From: an uncultured Porphyromonas sp.
Lineage (GTDB): Bacteria; Bacteroidota; Bacteroidia; Bacteroidales; Porphyromonadaceae
Assembly: GCF_915070105.1 (NCBI RefSeq)
Contig: NZ_CAJZFJ010000019.1
Location: 1 to 35,609 of the forward strand
Reading direction: 5' to 3'
Length of the DNA stretch: 35,609 nucleotides
Part shown: positions 1-9,059 of the stretch, piece by piece
Numbering within the stretch: position 1 is the first letter of the stretch
Layout: every line of letters starts with the position of its first letter
The notes under the pieces: model-generated
Database searches by the model: none
Seen by the model: only the letters and a program-made list of their open reading frames with translations
Told to the model about the DNA's origin: nothing
Made by a program: the position numbers and the translations under genes

Positions 1-372
1 TAAGGTGATTGGAGCGAACATACCGAGTCCTCTCTAGCGTTCATTACGTGTCCTCTGTTAGGGCTCTCGGAATGGCTGTATAGCCCTTCATCTGCATTGC
101 TCTATCTAGGGAATCTGTTCCGTGTCCTAATCTTCTTTCTGTCAGAGGTTTGCTTGGTCTATGCGTTCCTTCTTTTCCGATCGAGTGTGTCTGTCTATGG
201 GGGAGGGGCGAGCTGACAGGAGAAGGAGCACGAGGAAGGAGCTCGTATTAGACAGCTAGAGATGCAGCGAGGATCCTCTCCTTTGCCATACCTAATATAT
301 ATGGGTGTGGGGTGGGTGATGTGGGTAGGTAGTGATGCTAGGTATGGTTGGCTGGAGGAGTTAAATTTGTTG
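1..372. other. Intergenic region with no gene seen
   Basis: I find no convincing coding frame, tRNA or strong hairpin here. The stretch at about 30-75 contains TCCTCTGTTAGGGCTCTCGG, which resembles the conserved 3' box of the dispersed palindromic element found at 12675, 22886 and 30904, but the palindromes are absent. The right end carries the promoter of the transketolase operon. What lies upstream of base 1 is unknown, so this may be the tail of a longer intergenic stretch. Confidence 0.5.
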
Positions 373-380
373 TATCTTTG
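348..380 (+). promoter_or_regulatory. Bacteroidota-type promoter of the tkt-rpiB operon
   Basis: TATCTTTG at 373-380 matches the Bacteroidota -7 box TAnnTTTG, and a TTG lies at 348-350, 22 bp upstream, close to the usual -33 spacing of about 19-21. A second match, TAAATTTG, sits at 362-369 without a well-placed -33. Transcription would start near 387, leaving a 5' leader of about 33 nt to the ATG at 420 or about 72 nt to the ATG at 459. Confidence 0.45.
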
Positions 381-458
381 AGTGTCCTAGGATAGGTATG
401 CGACCCTGATGCTATCTGCATGTATAGCAAGGACAGCGAACAAATAACATCACAGCTC

Positions 459-2495
459 ATGAACAATGAACAACTGATGACCCGAGCAGCCGATAACATC
501 CGTATCCTAGCTGCTTCGATGGTCGAGCGTGCCAAGAGTGGACACCCAGGCGGTGCTATGGGTGGTGCAGACTTTATCAATGTGCTCTTCTCAGAGTTCC
601 TCATCTTCGATCCCAACGACCCCAAGTGGCCGGGTAGGGATCGCTTCTTTCTTGACCCAGGGCACATGTCGCCCATGCTCTACGCTCAGCTATCACTCAT
701 CGGTAAGTACTCGATGCAGGAGCTCCAGCAGTTCAGACAGTGGGGCAGTCCTACCCCTGGACACCCCGAGGTAGATGTCCTGAGAGGTGTGGAGAATACC
801 TCAGGGCCACTTGGACAGGGGCACACCTTCGCTGTGGGAGCAGCGATCGCCGCCAAGTTCCTCGCCGAGCGACTAGGCTGGGTGATGAGCCAGACGATCT
901 ATGCTTATATCTCAGATGGCGGTGTGCAGGAGGAGATCTCTCAGGGTGCAGGCCGCATAGCAGGGCACCTAGGGCTGGACAACCTCATCATGTTCTATGA
1001 TGCAAACAACATCCAGCTCTCTACCAAGGTGGACGAAGTCGATACAGAGGATGTAGCGATGAAGTACAAGGCTTGGGGTTGGCACGTGCTAGAGGTGGAT
1101 GGCTCATCAGCAAGTGAGATCCACAAGGCACTGGCAGAGGCAAAGTCTATCGTCGGCAAGCCTACCCTGATCATCGGACATACCACGATGGCTCGTGGGG
1201 CTGTCGGTGCTGATGGCACGAGCTACGAGGGTAAGGTGAGCACCCACGGACAGCCACTCTCGGCTGCTGGGGCTTCGTTTGAGGCCACGGTGCAGAACCT
1301 AGGGGGTGACCCCAACGACCCCTTCCGCATCTTCCCCGAGGTAGAGGCTATGTATCAGGCTCGCCTTGACGTGCTCCGACAGCTCGCTGAGGAGCGCAAG
1401 AAGGAAGAGGCTCTGTGGCGTCAGGACAACAAGGATCGGGCAGAGAAGCTCGACCGATGGTTCTCGGGTGTAAGCCCTGTCATCGACTGGTCTAAGGTAG
1501 AGCAGAAGCCCGACCAAGCTACCCGTGCTGCCTCAGCCACTATCCTAGGCGTACTAGCGCAGCAGGTAGAGAATATGGTCGTAGCCTCTGCCGACCTATC
1601 CAACTCGGACAAGACGGATGGCTTCCTCAAGAAGACCCGAGCCCTTACCCGAGGTGACTTCGGTGGAGCTTTCCTACAGCCAGGTGTAGCAGAGCTCACG
1701 ATGGCTTGCCTATGTATCGGTATGGCACTGCATGGCGGTGTGATAGCCGCATGCGGTACGTTCTTTGTATTCTCTGACTATATGAAGCCAGCGGTGCGTA
1801 TGGCTGCCCTCATGGAGCTACCCGTAAAGTTCGTATGGTCGCATGATGCCTTCCGTGTGGGCGAGGATGGGCCTACCCATGAGCCCGTAGAGCAGGAGGC
1901 ACAGATCCGACTGATGGAGAAGCTACAGAATCATAGTGGAGCCAATAGCCTGCTGGTACTTCGCCCCTCTGATGTCGAGGAGACGACAGTGGCATGGCGC
2001 ATGGCTATGGAGAATGTCCATACTCCATCAGCCCTCATCCTCTCTCGTCAGAATATCAAGGATCTCCCTTCCCCCGAAGGCAAGACCCGAGGAGAGGCAG
2101 CTCAGGCTGCTGAGCGTGGAGGCTACATCGTCCAGCGTGACGAGCATCCCGAGGTGGTCCTAATCGCTAATGGGAGCGAGGTTTCTACCCTCATAGAGGG
2201 AGCAGAGCTCCTTCGCAAGGATGGCATTCAGTTACAGATCATAGCCGTGCCCAGCGAAGGGGTATTCCGCCGTCAGCCTAAGGCTTATCAGGATGAGGTG
2301 CTCCCTCAGGGAATCAAGCGATTTGGTCTCACGGCTGGTCTACCCGTGAACCTCCTCGGTCTCGTCGGGGACAATGGTACTATCTGGGGACTGAACTCCT
2401 TCGGCTTCTCCGCTCCCTACAAGGTGCTTGATGAGAAGCTAGGCTTCACCGCTGAGAATGTCTATCAACAGGTCAAACAGCTACTCGGTAAGTAG
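459..2495 (+). CDS. tkt: Transketolase
   Basis: Thiamine-diphosphate enzyme of the non-oxidative pentose phosphate pathway that moves two-carbon units between sugar phosphates in the cytoplasm. From the start used here (678 aa) one sees the substrate/ThDP histidine in SGHPGG (H29), GPLGQG, the Mg-ThDP motif SDGGVQEE (D153), the GVAE glutamate (about E412) that activates ThDP, and GEDGPTHEP (468-476) in the pyrimidine domain. The frame is open back to an ATG at 420. I prefer 459 because the protein then begins MNNEQLMTRAADNIRIL, as I recall for Bacteroidota transketolases; promoter spacing would also allow 420. It is the first gene of a six-gene operon, with rpiB 18 nt downstream. Family call is firm; the start is less certain. 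Confidence 0.96.
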   Translation: MNNEQLMTRAADNIRILAASMVERAKSGHPGGAMGGADFINVLFSEFLIFDPNDPKWPGRDRFFLDPGHMSPMLYAQLSLIGKYSMQELQQFRQWGSPTPGHPEVDVLRGVENTSGPLGQGHTFAVGAAIAAKFLAERLGWVMSQTIYAYISDGGVQEEISQGAGRIAGHLGLDNLIMFYDANNIQLSTKVDEVDTEDVAMKYKAWGWHVLEVDGSSASEIHKALAEAKSIVGKPTLIIGHTTMARGAVGADGTSYEGKVSTHGQPLSAAGASFEATVQNLGGDPNDPFRIFPEVEAMYQARLDVLRQLAEERKKEEALWRQDNKDRAEKLDRWFSGVSPVIDWSKVEQKPDQATRAASATILGVLAQQVENMVVASADLSNSDKTDGFLKKTRALTRGDFGGAFLQPGVAELTMACLCIGMALHGGVIAACGTFFVFSDYMKPAVRMAALMELPVKFVWSHDAFRVGEDGPTHEPVEQEAQIRLMEKLQNHSGANSLLVLRPSDVEETTVAWRMAMENVHTPSALILSRQNIKDLPSPEGKTRGEAAQAAERGGYIVQRDEHPEVVLIANGSEVSTLIEGAELLRKDGIQLQIIAVPSEGVFRRQPKAYQDEVLPQGIKRFGLTAGLPVNLLGLVGDNGTIWGLNSFGFSAPYKVLDEKLGFTAENVYQQVKQLLGK

Positions 2496-2513
2496 TAGCT
2501 CATCCATATTACT

Positions 2514-2957
2514 ATGCCTTGCACGAATAAGATAGGACTCGCAGCCGACCATGCTGGCTACGAGCTGAAGGAAGAAGTGAAGGCTCAGCTTATCGCCCGT
2601 GGTCTTCAAGTCGAAGACTACGGGTGCCACTCTGCTGAGCGGTGTGACTACCCCGACCATGCGCACCCTATGGGACGTGCCATCCAGGAGGGGACGATAG
2701 CACGAGGGATCTCTATCTGTGGATCAGGTAATGGGATCTCTATGGTGCTCAATAAGTACCCACGAGTACGAGCCGCCCTCTGCTGGAGTGTGGAGCTTGC
2801 TAAGCTGGCACGTGAGCACAACGATGCTAATGTCCTATCCCTCCCAGCACGATTTATCTCTAGGGAGGAGGCAGAGGCGATCGTCTCGGCCTTCCTAGAC
2901 ACAGCCTTTGAGGGTGGGCGACATGTCGCTCGGGTAGAGAAGATCCCCATTCACTAG
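2514..2957 (+). CDS. rpiB: Ribose-5-phosphate isomerase B
   Basis: Interconverts ribose 5-phosphate and ribulose 5-phosphate. The 147-aa length is normal for the RpiB/LacAB family. Visible residues are ADHAG (11-15) near the N terminus, the catalytic cysteine C69 in ICGSGNGIS, and the EHNDAN motif (101-106) that closes the active site. The glycine loop reads CGSGNGIS rather than CGTGIGMS, a common variant. It lies 18 nt after transketolase, a functional pair in the pentose phosphate pathway. LacA/B galactose-6-phosphate isomerase is a related alternative, but the transketolase neighbour favours RpiB. Confidence 0.95.
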   Translation: MPCTNKIGLAADHAGYELKEEVKAQLIARGLQVEDYGCHSAERCDYPDHAHPMGRAIQEGTIARGISICGSGNGISMVLNKYPRVRAALCWSVELAKLAREHNDANVLSLPARFISREEAEAIVSAFLDTAFEGGRHVARVEKIPIH

Positions 2958-2991
2958 CTGTCGGGGATTCCTCCACAGCATAGAAGACCCT

Positions 2992-4992
2992 ATGAGCAAG
3001 TATCTAGCCCTATTCATAGCGCTACTCCTCTCCATCACGACATCATGGGCAGGACCACTCCTGCCCAAGGTGAAGCGAGACATCCCACAGCGGGGTGTCT
3101 CGCCTTTCCGTGCTGGGCAGGTGCAGCTCGCTACTGCACGGCTAGAGACAGAGCTAAAGGCTCTCCTCAGTGAACTTAGGATTAAGGCAAGCCCTAGAGC
3201 CAATCATCAGATAAGCCTAGAGCTACAGACCCATATAGAGGGACTTCCCCAAGGGAATGAGGAGGCCTACAAGCTAAGCATTACCAGCGACCTTATTAGC
3301 CTGAGTGCCTACACCGAGACGGGGCTGTATAGGGGGCTACAGACGCTGAGACAGCTCTATGAGAGAGGTGAGTGGAGGGCTCGTGTGATCCTTGACTGGC
3401 CAGCCTTCCCGTGGCGAGGCTTCATGATGGACGTCGGGCGCACCTATATCCCCCTAGAGCAGCTCAAGCAAGAGATTGACCTATTGGCTCGCTTCAAGGT
3501 CAATGTCTTTCACTGGCATCTCACAGAGAACGAAGCCTGGAGGCTAGAGAGCAAACTCTATCCCAAGCTCAATGATAGGGGCTCCATGACCCGCATGGCT
3601 GGTCAGTACTATACCCAAGAGGACGCGAGGGAGCTTGTACGATACTGCCGAGAGCGTCATGTATTGCTCATTCCCGAGATCGATATGCCGGGGCATAGCG
3701 CAGCCTTTGAGCGTGCGCTTGGCTATGGTATGCAGACAGAGCAAGGGAAGAAGACCCTCAAGGTGCTCATCAAGGAGGCTTGCGAAGTCTTTGATGTTCC
3801 CTATCTGCATATTGGTACAGATGAGGTGCAGTTTATGGATAAGACCTTTGTCCCCGAGATGGTCGCCTATGTACGCTCCCTAGGCAAGAAGGTGATCTCT
3901 TGGGCACCAGGATGGTCTTACCAGATAGGAGAGGTCGATATGCTCCAGCTCTGGAGCTCTCGTGGTAAGGCCGTCAAGGGAATCCCTGCCCTAGACTGCC
4001 GCTACAACTACCTCAATCACTATGACCTCTTCTCTGATATAGGACGCCTCTATAATAGTCGGATCTATGGCGAGGATAAGGGGACTGAGCAGCTCTATGG
4101 AGCCCTCCTAGCCATATGGACGGATCGTGCAACACTAGATACGAGGCAGATCATTCGTGAGAATCAGCTCTATCCAGCTATGCTTGCTCTAGCCGAGCGT
4201 AGCTGGGTCGGTGGAGGTCGAGGCGACTTCACGAGTCGGGAGGTGATGACCTCTGACCCCAAGAGCCCAGCCTATGATGAATTCAAGGACTTCGAGACTA
4301 GAATGCTCAGCTATCGCAAGGTCTTCCCTCCTGAGTACTTTCCTTATGTCCGACAGACGGATGCCCGCTGGGTCATATCCGCCCCCTTCCCCAATGGCGG
4401 AGAGCTTAGGAGGGTCTTCCCCCCCGAGCAGGCTATTGGTGCCATAGCTCCCCCTAAGTCCCTACCCAGCTATACCTACGAAGGCAAGACCTATCCCTCA
4501 CAGATGGTCGCAGGGTCAGGATTCTACCTAAGGCATGTGTGGGGAGACCTCTGTGCAGGTCTCTTGGAGCAGGCAGAGACTGACCATACCTGCTATGCTA
4601 TGGCATGGGTCAATTCACCTAAGGAGCAGAAGGTCGGGTTACTCTTCGAGACACAGAATTATAGCCGTTCGGAGAAGGACCTCCCGCCTCCTCCCGCTGC
4701 TTGGGATCACCGAGAGAGTAGGATCTGGGTCAATGGGAAGACCATCATCCCTCCGGTGTGGACCAATACACACACTATCCCTACCCTTACCTCAGCCCTT
4801 GGTAATGAGAATGCTTGCTCGCGTCCTCCCATTCCTATTACCCTGAAGAAGGGGTGGAACCAACTCTTCATCAAGCTCCCCATAGGAGCATTTACTACCC
4901 GTGAAGTACGCCTTGTAAAGTGGATGTTTACTGCTGCCCTTGTTAGCCTAGATGGTACAGAGGCGGCCGATGTACGTTACCTCGACTTATAG
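2992..4992 (+). CDS. Secreted GH20 beta-N-acetylhexosaminidase
   Basis: Removes terminal GlcNAc/GalNAc from glycans by substrate-assisted catalysis. The 666-aa protein starts with a signal peptide (residues 1-20, cleavage near SWA-GP), followed by a GH20b-like N-terminal domain (about 25-130). The catalytic barrel (about 135-420) contains FHWHLTENEAWR, IPEIDMPGH and the catalytic pair D277-E278 in HIGTDE; most relatives have HxGGDE. The C-terminal 230 residues, including WVNGK and LKKGWNQ, look like an accessory beta domain. It starts 34 nt after rpiB and ends 5 nt before the sulfatase, so the two enzymes are likely made together and act on host or dietary sulfated glycans. Exact substrate cannot be read from sequence. 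Confidence 0.92.
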   Translation: MSKYLALFIALLLSITTSWAGPLLPKVKRDIPQRGVSPFRAGQVQLATARLETELKALLSELRIKASPRANHQISLELQTHIEGLPQGNEEAYKLSITSDLISLSAYTETGLYRGLQTLRQLYERGEWRARVILDWPAFPWRGFMMDVGRTYIPLEQLKQEIDLLARFKVNVFHWHLTENEAWRLESKLYPKLNDRGSMTRMAGQYYTQEDARELVRYCRERHVLLIPEIDMPGHSAAFERALGYGMQTEQGKKTLKVLIKEACEVFDVPYLHIGTDEVQFMDKTFVPEMVAYVRSLGKKVISWAPGWSYQIGEVDMLQLWSSRGKAVKGIPALDCRYNYLNHYDLFSDIGRLYNSRIYGEDKGTEQLYGALLAIWTDRATLDTRQIIRENQLYPAMLALAERSWVGGGRGDFTSREVMTSDPKSPAYDEFKDFETRMLSYRKVFPPEYFPYVRQTDARWVISAPFPNGGELRRVFPPEQAIGAIAPPKSLPSYTYEGKTYPSQMVAGSGFYLRHVWGDLCAGLLEQAETDHTCYAMAWVNSPKEQKVGLLFETQNYSRSEKDLPPPPAAWDHRESRIWVNGKTIIPPVWTNTHTIPTLTSALGNENACSRPPIPITLKKGWNQLFIKLPIGAFTTREVRLVKWMFTAALVSLDGTEAADVRYLDL

Positions 4993-4997
4993 TTATT

Positions 4998-6440
4998 ATG
5001 AATAGAATAGCACTCCTCTCTCTTATCTCTACCTCTGCTCTCTCCGTCCTATCAGCTCAGAATAAGAAGGCACTACCCAATGTCATCTTCATCATGGCTG
5101 ACGACCTTGGCTATGCTGATGTGGGCTTCAACGGACAGAGTCTTATCCGTACTCCTCACCTCGACTCATTGGCACGGGCTGGGATGCAGTTCACCGATTT
5201 CTACGCAGGCTGCTCCGTCAGTGCCCCTTCTCGTGCTTCGCTCATGACGGGTATGCATACAGGGCATACGCAGATACGAGGCAATAAGGAAATCAAGCCT
5301 GAGGGACAGTCCCCCGTAGCTGATCACATGACGCTAGGAAGGCTCTTCCAAGGGGCGGGCTACCGTACTGGGATCTTTGGGAAGTGGGGGCTAGGTTATC
5401 CAGGATCCGGTGCTGAGGCTACTGATAGAGGCTTCGATGAGTTCTTCGGATACAACTGCCAGCGTATGGCTCACCTATACTATCCCGACCACCTCTGGCG
5501 TGGGAAGGAGCGTGTCGATTATCCAACTAATGTAGATGGGCAGCATGGAGTCTACTCTGCTGATGAGATCCATAGAGAGGCTCTCCGCTTCATCGAGACC
5601 TCGGCGAAGGACAATGTACCCTTCTTCGCTATGCTCACCTATACCCTCCCTCATGCGGAGCTTAACCTCCCTCATGATGCAGTCTATGAGTACTACGAGG
5701 GGAAGCTCACACCTAAGCCCTACGAGAGTCGCTATAAGTGGGATTACCCCTCCTCCCCCAATGCCCATGCAGCCTTCGCAGCCATGGTAGAGCGTTTGGA
5801 TCGATATACCGGAGAGGTCGGAGCACTACTTCGTCGTCTCGGTATCGAGGAGCGTACCCTTGTGATCTTCACTAGTGACAATGGCCCACACCGAGAGGGT
5901 GGGGCAGACCCCGACTACTTCGATAGTAATGGTATCTACCGAGGCATTAAGCGAGACCTTTACGAGGGCGGTATACGGATCCCTATGGCTATGGCTTGGA
6001 AGGGTAAGATAGCTCCTGGGGGGAAGAGCCAAGTACCTCTAGCCTTCTGGGACTTCCTACCTACCTTTGCCGAACTGATAGGACAAGGGGCAAAGGCCAA
6101 GGGCAGTGATGGTAAGTCCTTCCTTAGCCTGTTGAAGGGATCTGCTCCCAGCAAGTCCCTACTGAGCCGCCCCCTCTACTGGGAGTTCCATGAGGATGGA
6201 GGTAAGATGGCCTTACGTAAGGGCGAATGGAAGCTCGTAGCCCTCAAGGTCGATACAGGCTCGCCCGTACTCGAGCTTTATAACCTCGCCTCCGACCCTA
6301 GTGAGACGAAGGATCTTAGTGCAAGCGAACCTAAGCGTCGAGAGCAACTCTATAGAGAGATGCTACGTATGCGTACCTCATCGACAGACTTCCCCTTCGC
6401 CTATGAGGTGAAGGCACAGACAGAGAGATCAGCACACTGA
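4998..6440 (+). CDS. Secreted S1-family sulfatase (serine-type, FGly)
   Basis: Hydrolyses a sulfate ester, probably from an aminosugar given the hexosaminidase partner (inference). The 480-aa protein has a signal peptide (about 1-20), metal-binding D35-D36 in MADDLGYAD, and the active-site motif SAPSR at 75-79 in CSVSAPSRASLMTG. Position 75 is the residue converted to formylglycine; because it is Ser, maturation would need an anaerobic radical-SAM enzyme (anSME), which is not in this window. TSDNGPHREGG supplies further metal/sulfate ligands. The spacing from the GH20 gene is 5 nt, and its stop shares a base with the next start (TGATG), so translation is probably coupled. Confidence 0.93.
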   Translation: MNRIALLSLISTSALSVLSAQNKKALPNVIFIMADDLGYADVGFNGQSLIRTPHLDSLARAGMQFTDFYAGCSVSAPSRASLMTGMHTGHTQIRGNKEIKPEGQSPVADHMTLGRLFQGAGYRTGIFGKWGLGYPGSGAEATDRGFDEFFGYNCQRMAHLYYPDHLWRGKERVDYPTNVDGQHGVYSADEIHREALRFIETSAKDNVPFFAMLTYTLPHAELNLPHDAVYEYYEGKLTPKPYESRYKWDYPSSPNAHAAFAAMVERLDRYTGEVGALLRRLGIEERTLVIFTSDNGPHREGGADPDYFDSNGIYRGIKRDLYEGGIRIPMAMAWKGKIAPGGKSQVPLAFWDFLPTFAELIGQGAKAKGSDGKSFLSLLKGSAPSKSLLSRPLYWEFHEDGGKMALRKGEWKLVALKVDTGSPVLELYNLASDPSETKDLSASEPKRREQLYREMLRMRTSSTDFPFAYEVKAQTERSAH

Positions 6441-7654
6441 TGGAGCGTTTCTTCAATCGCGAGTTCACCTTTGACCGTGTCGCTAGGATTATCCTCCTAG
6501 CACTCGTTGTCTTGCTCCTAGTCTTAGGACTTAGGGCGATTTGGGATGTCTTGCTTCCCTTCCTATTGGCTGGGATATTTGCCTATGTGATGATGCCCTT
6601 AGTGCGGTTCTTCCAGTTTAAGCTGAGGCTCCGCTCTCGTGGGCTGTCTGTCATTCTGACGCTGCTAGTGATCGGGGCACTGATCTACCTAGCGGTAATC
6701 TATGTCGTGCCCTCTGTACGGGAAGAGGTAGAGAAAACCCTACAGATGATCTCCAGCTATAGCGGTGGACAGGATCTCATCTCTATGCTACTGCCCAAGA
6801 ACGTCCGTAACTACTTTACGAGCAACAAGACTTGGGGTAACTTCTCCCGCAACCTCACTGTAGATAAGCTCATCGAGAATACAAAGCTTATCCTAGACCA
6901 GTTGGGGGGAATTATCAATAGCACACTCTCGGTCTTCTCCTGGGGCTTTGTCTTCCTCATGGGGATTGTGTACTTTATCTTCATCCTACTAGACTTCGAG
7001 AACCTCGGGCGTGGCATTATTAGCCTCTTCCCCGTATCTCTACGCCCTATGATGCGTACAGTCTGCTCGGATCTCGATCGGTACATGAATAGCTACTTCA
7101 GAGGTCAGGCTCTCGTCGCTCTGAGTGTCGGGGTGTTACTCACCATTGGCTTCAACATCATTGGCCTACCGATGGCTACGGCTATGGGGATCTTCATCGG
7201 TATACTGAACTTCATCCCCTATATGCAGGCTCTCGGGATCATACCCTTGGGGCTAGCTAGCGTGCTGATGGCCGCCCAGAATGGGGAGAATGTTTTCATC
7301 TGTCTCCTACTAGCCTATGGGGTGCTAATGGTCGTACAGATCCTTCAGGATATGATCCTAGTGCCTCGTATCATGGGCTATACGATGGGGATGCGCCCCT
7401 CACTCATCCTCCTTGTCCTGACGATTTGGGGTTATCTGCTCGGCTTCTTTGGGTTGCTCATCGCACTGCCTGCTACGATGTTCCTCTACTCATTCTATAA
7501 GCGGTACATACTCGAGGATCAGGAGTATATCGACGAGATGGATCAAAGGAAGAAGCCAAAGGAAAAGAAGTCGAGGGGCAAGAAAGATAAAAATGACTTA
7601 ATGCCAGAGACGACTACCTCTGCACATACAAGTGAAATAGATGGATCTAACTAA
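6440..7654 (+). CDS. AI-2E family transporter (PerM-like membrane protein)
   Basis: A 404-aa inner-membrane protein of the AI-2E/PerM/YdiK family. There are about seven hydrophobic segments: two near residues 14-60, one about 70-90, then the typical cluster in the C-terminal half including LLPFLLAGIFAY, GILNFIPYMQALG and the family's P-R-x-M-G stretch (LVPRIMGYTMGMRPSL). The last 50 residues are charged and Lys-rich (KKPKEKKSRGKKDK), probably cytoplasmic. It overlaps the sulfatase stop by one base and the next gene by 14 nt. Family members export very different things, so no substrate is assigned. Confidence 0.88.
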   Translation: MERFFNREFTFDRVARIILLALVVLLLVLGLRAIWDVLLPFLLAGIFAYVMMPLVRFFQFKLRLRSRGLSVILTLLVIGALIYLAVIYVVPSVREEVEKTLQMISSYSGGQDLISMLLPKNVRNYFTSNKTWGNFSRNLTVDKLIENTKLILDQLGGIINSTLSVFSWGFVFLMGIVYFIFILLDFENLGRGIISLFPVSLRPMMRTVCSDLDRYMNSYFRGQALVALSVGVLLTIGFNIIGLPMATAMGIFIGILNFIPYMQALGIIPLGLASVLMAAQNGENVFICLLLAYGVLMVVQILQDMILVPRIMGYTMGMRPSLILLVLTIWGYLLGFFGLLIALPATMFLYSFYKRYILEDQEYIDEMDQRKKPKEKKSRGKKDKNDLMPETTTSAHTSEIDGSN

Positions 7655-8897
7655 GAACCCTAGCACCTTCATCGCCCAAGGGCTACAGAGAGCGAAGCAA
7701 CGAGGAGCCAATGGCACCTCGGGGTCTCTCCGCCTGACGACTATTGGGATAGCCCTTAGCCTGAGTGTGATGCTACTCTCGGTAGCCATCATACTAGGCT
7801 TCAGAGAGCAGATCCATGAGTTTGCCTTTAGCCAAACTGGGCACATCAGTCTGAATAGCTACGGTAGCAACTGGAGGAACTCCAATACGCCTGTGCGTAT
7901 ATCTAACCAACTGCTCAACTTCCTTAGACGCGAACCCTATATAGAGCGTGTGATGCCGATCGTGCAGGAGGCTGGGCTACTTAAGACCGAGGATGACTTC
8001 TCGGGTATTGTACTCTATGGGATTGATCCTTCCTTCAAGAGCGACTACTTCGTCAATGGCCTTAGGGAAGGACGTCTCCCGAATGTAGCACCCGAGGCAA
8101 TCGGGGCACCCGAGATAGCACTGCCTACGCATGTGGCAGATCGTATGGGATGTGAGCTGGGGGAGAAGGTACGTATCTACTTCTTTGGAGACAAGATGCG
8201 TGTGCGTGTCTATACGCTCGTCGGGATCTATGAGTCTACGGGGCTGGAGCTATCTCCTGCCCTATGTCCCATGATCTCCCTACAGCGTCTGAACCAATGG
8301 AGCAGCGATACCTATAGTCGTCTCATGATCATGCTTCGCCAACCCAAGGCTGCTGAGGCTAAGCTAAACCAGCTGATCACTAGACTACAGGCGCACCCCG
8401 ACTTAATCGCTAACGAGGACTATGGTATGAACCTAGGACAGGAGCTCCAGCCCGAGCTCTTCAACTGGCTCACCTTCCTCGATACCAATGTCTATGCGCT
8501 ACTTGGGCTGATGATCCTCGTAGCAGGCTTCTCTATGATCACAGGGCTCATCATACTAGTCCTAGATAAGAGCAAGCAGATAGGTATTCTAAAGGCTCTT
8601 GGGGCTACGAATGGGCTACTCCGCAAGGTCTTCCTCATCCTCTCGGGGCACCTTATCGTAAGAGGGATGATATGGGGTAATGTGTTAGCTCTTGTGCTCT
8701 GCCTGCTACAGAGACACTTCAAGCTCATTCACCTCAATCCCGCCAATTACTTCATGAGCTCTGTCCCCATACACTTTGACCTACTTGCTTGGATAGGGAT
8801 CAACCTCGGGACGCTTCTCTTGATCCTACTGATGGTACTTGTCCCTGCAGGGCTTGTTAGCCGTATCCGCCCAGCAGAGAGTATGCGCATCGACTAG
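7641..8897 (+). CDS. ABC transporter permease, FtsX/LolC-LolE type
   Basis: A 418-aa permease with the LolC/E-MacB layout: one N-terminal transmembrane helix (about 33-55), a large periplasmic domain (about 60-270), then three C-terminal helices (about 283-400) with KSKQIGILKALGATNG between the first two, the hallmark FtsX segment. Proteins of this type extract lipoproteins from the inner membrane for outer-membrane sorting, or move other molecules to the periplasm. The partner ATPase (LolD) is not adjacent. The gene overlaps the AI-2E-like gene by 14 nt and is the last gene before a strong terminator. Confidence 0.88.
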   Translation: MDLTKNPSTFIAQGLQRAKQRGANGTSGSLRLTTIGIALSLSVMLLSVAIILGFREQIHEFAFSQTGHISLNSYGSNWRNSNTPVRISNQLLNFLRREPYIERVMPIVQEAGLLKTEDDFSGIVLYGIDPSFKSDYFVNGLREGRLPNVAPEAIGAPEIALPTHVADRMGCELGEKVRIYFFGDKMRVRVYTLVGIYESTGLELSPALCPMISLQRLNQWSSDTYSRLMIMLRQPKAAEAKLNQLITRLQAHPDLIANEDYGMNLGQELQPELFNWLTFLDTNVYALLGLMILVAGFSMITGLIILVLDKSKQIGILKALGATNGLLRKVFLILSGHLIVRGMIWGNVLALVLCLLQRHFKLIHLNPANYFMSSVPIHFDLLAWIGINLGTLLLILLMVLVPAGLVSRIRPAESMRID

Positions 8898-8965
8898 CTT
8901 CTATCCTGATGTGGGTTGGGCTTAGTCCCATACTCACTCCTTAGTAGAGACTCAGCCCTACATAG

Positions 8966-9009
8966 AGAGCACCCCGGATAACCCACTTATGGGCTATCCG
9001 GGGTGCTCT
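8966..9009. terminator. Bidirectional hairpin between convergent operons
   Basis: Arms at 8966-8985 and 8990-9009 (AGAGCACCCCGGAT... / ...ATCCGGGGTGCTCT) form a 20-bp stem with one mismatch and a 4-nt loop, followed on the plus strand by TTATA. It sits 68 nt after the permease stop and 50 nt beyond the minus-strand stop of the TRIC gene, so it can end both transcripts. Confidence 0.85.
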
Positions 9010-9059
9010 TATATGAATCCCCCTAGTATAAAAGAGTGGGAGCGAGTCTAAGCGATGTG

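Noticed and set aside
338..676. 112-aa minus-strand frame opposite the transketolase start
   Set aside because: Shadow of the transketolase reading frame, with low-complexity Pro/Ser content and no family features.
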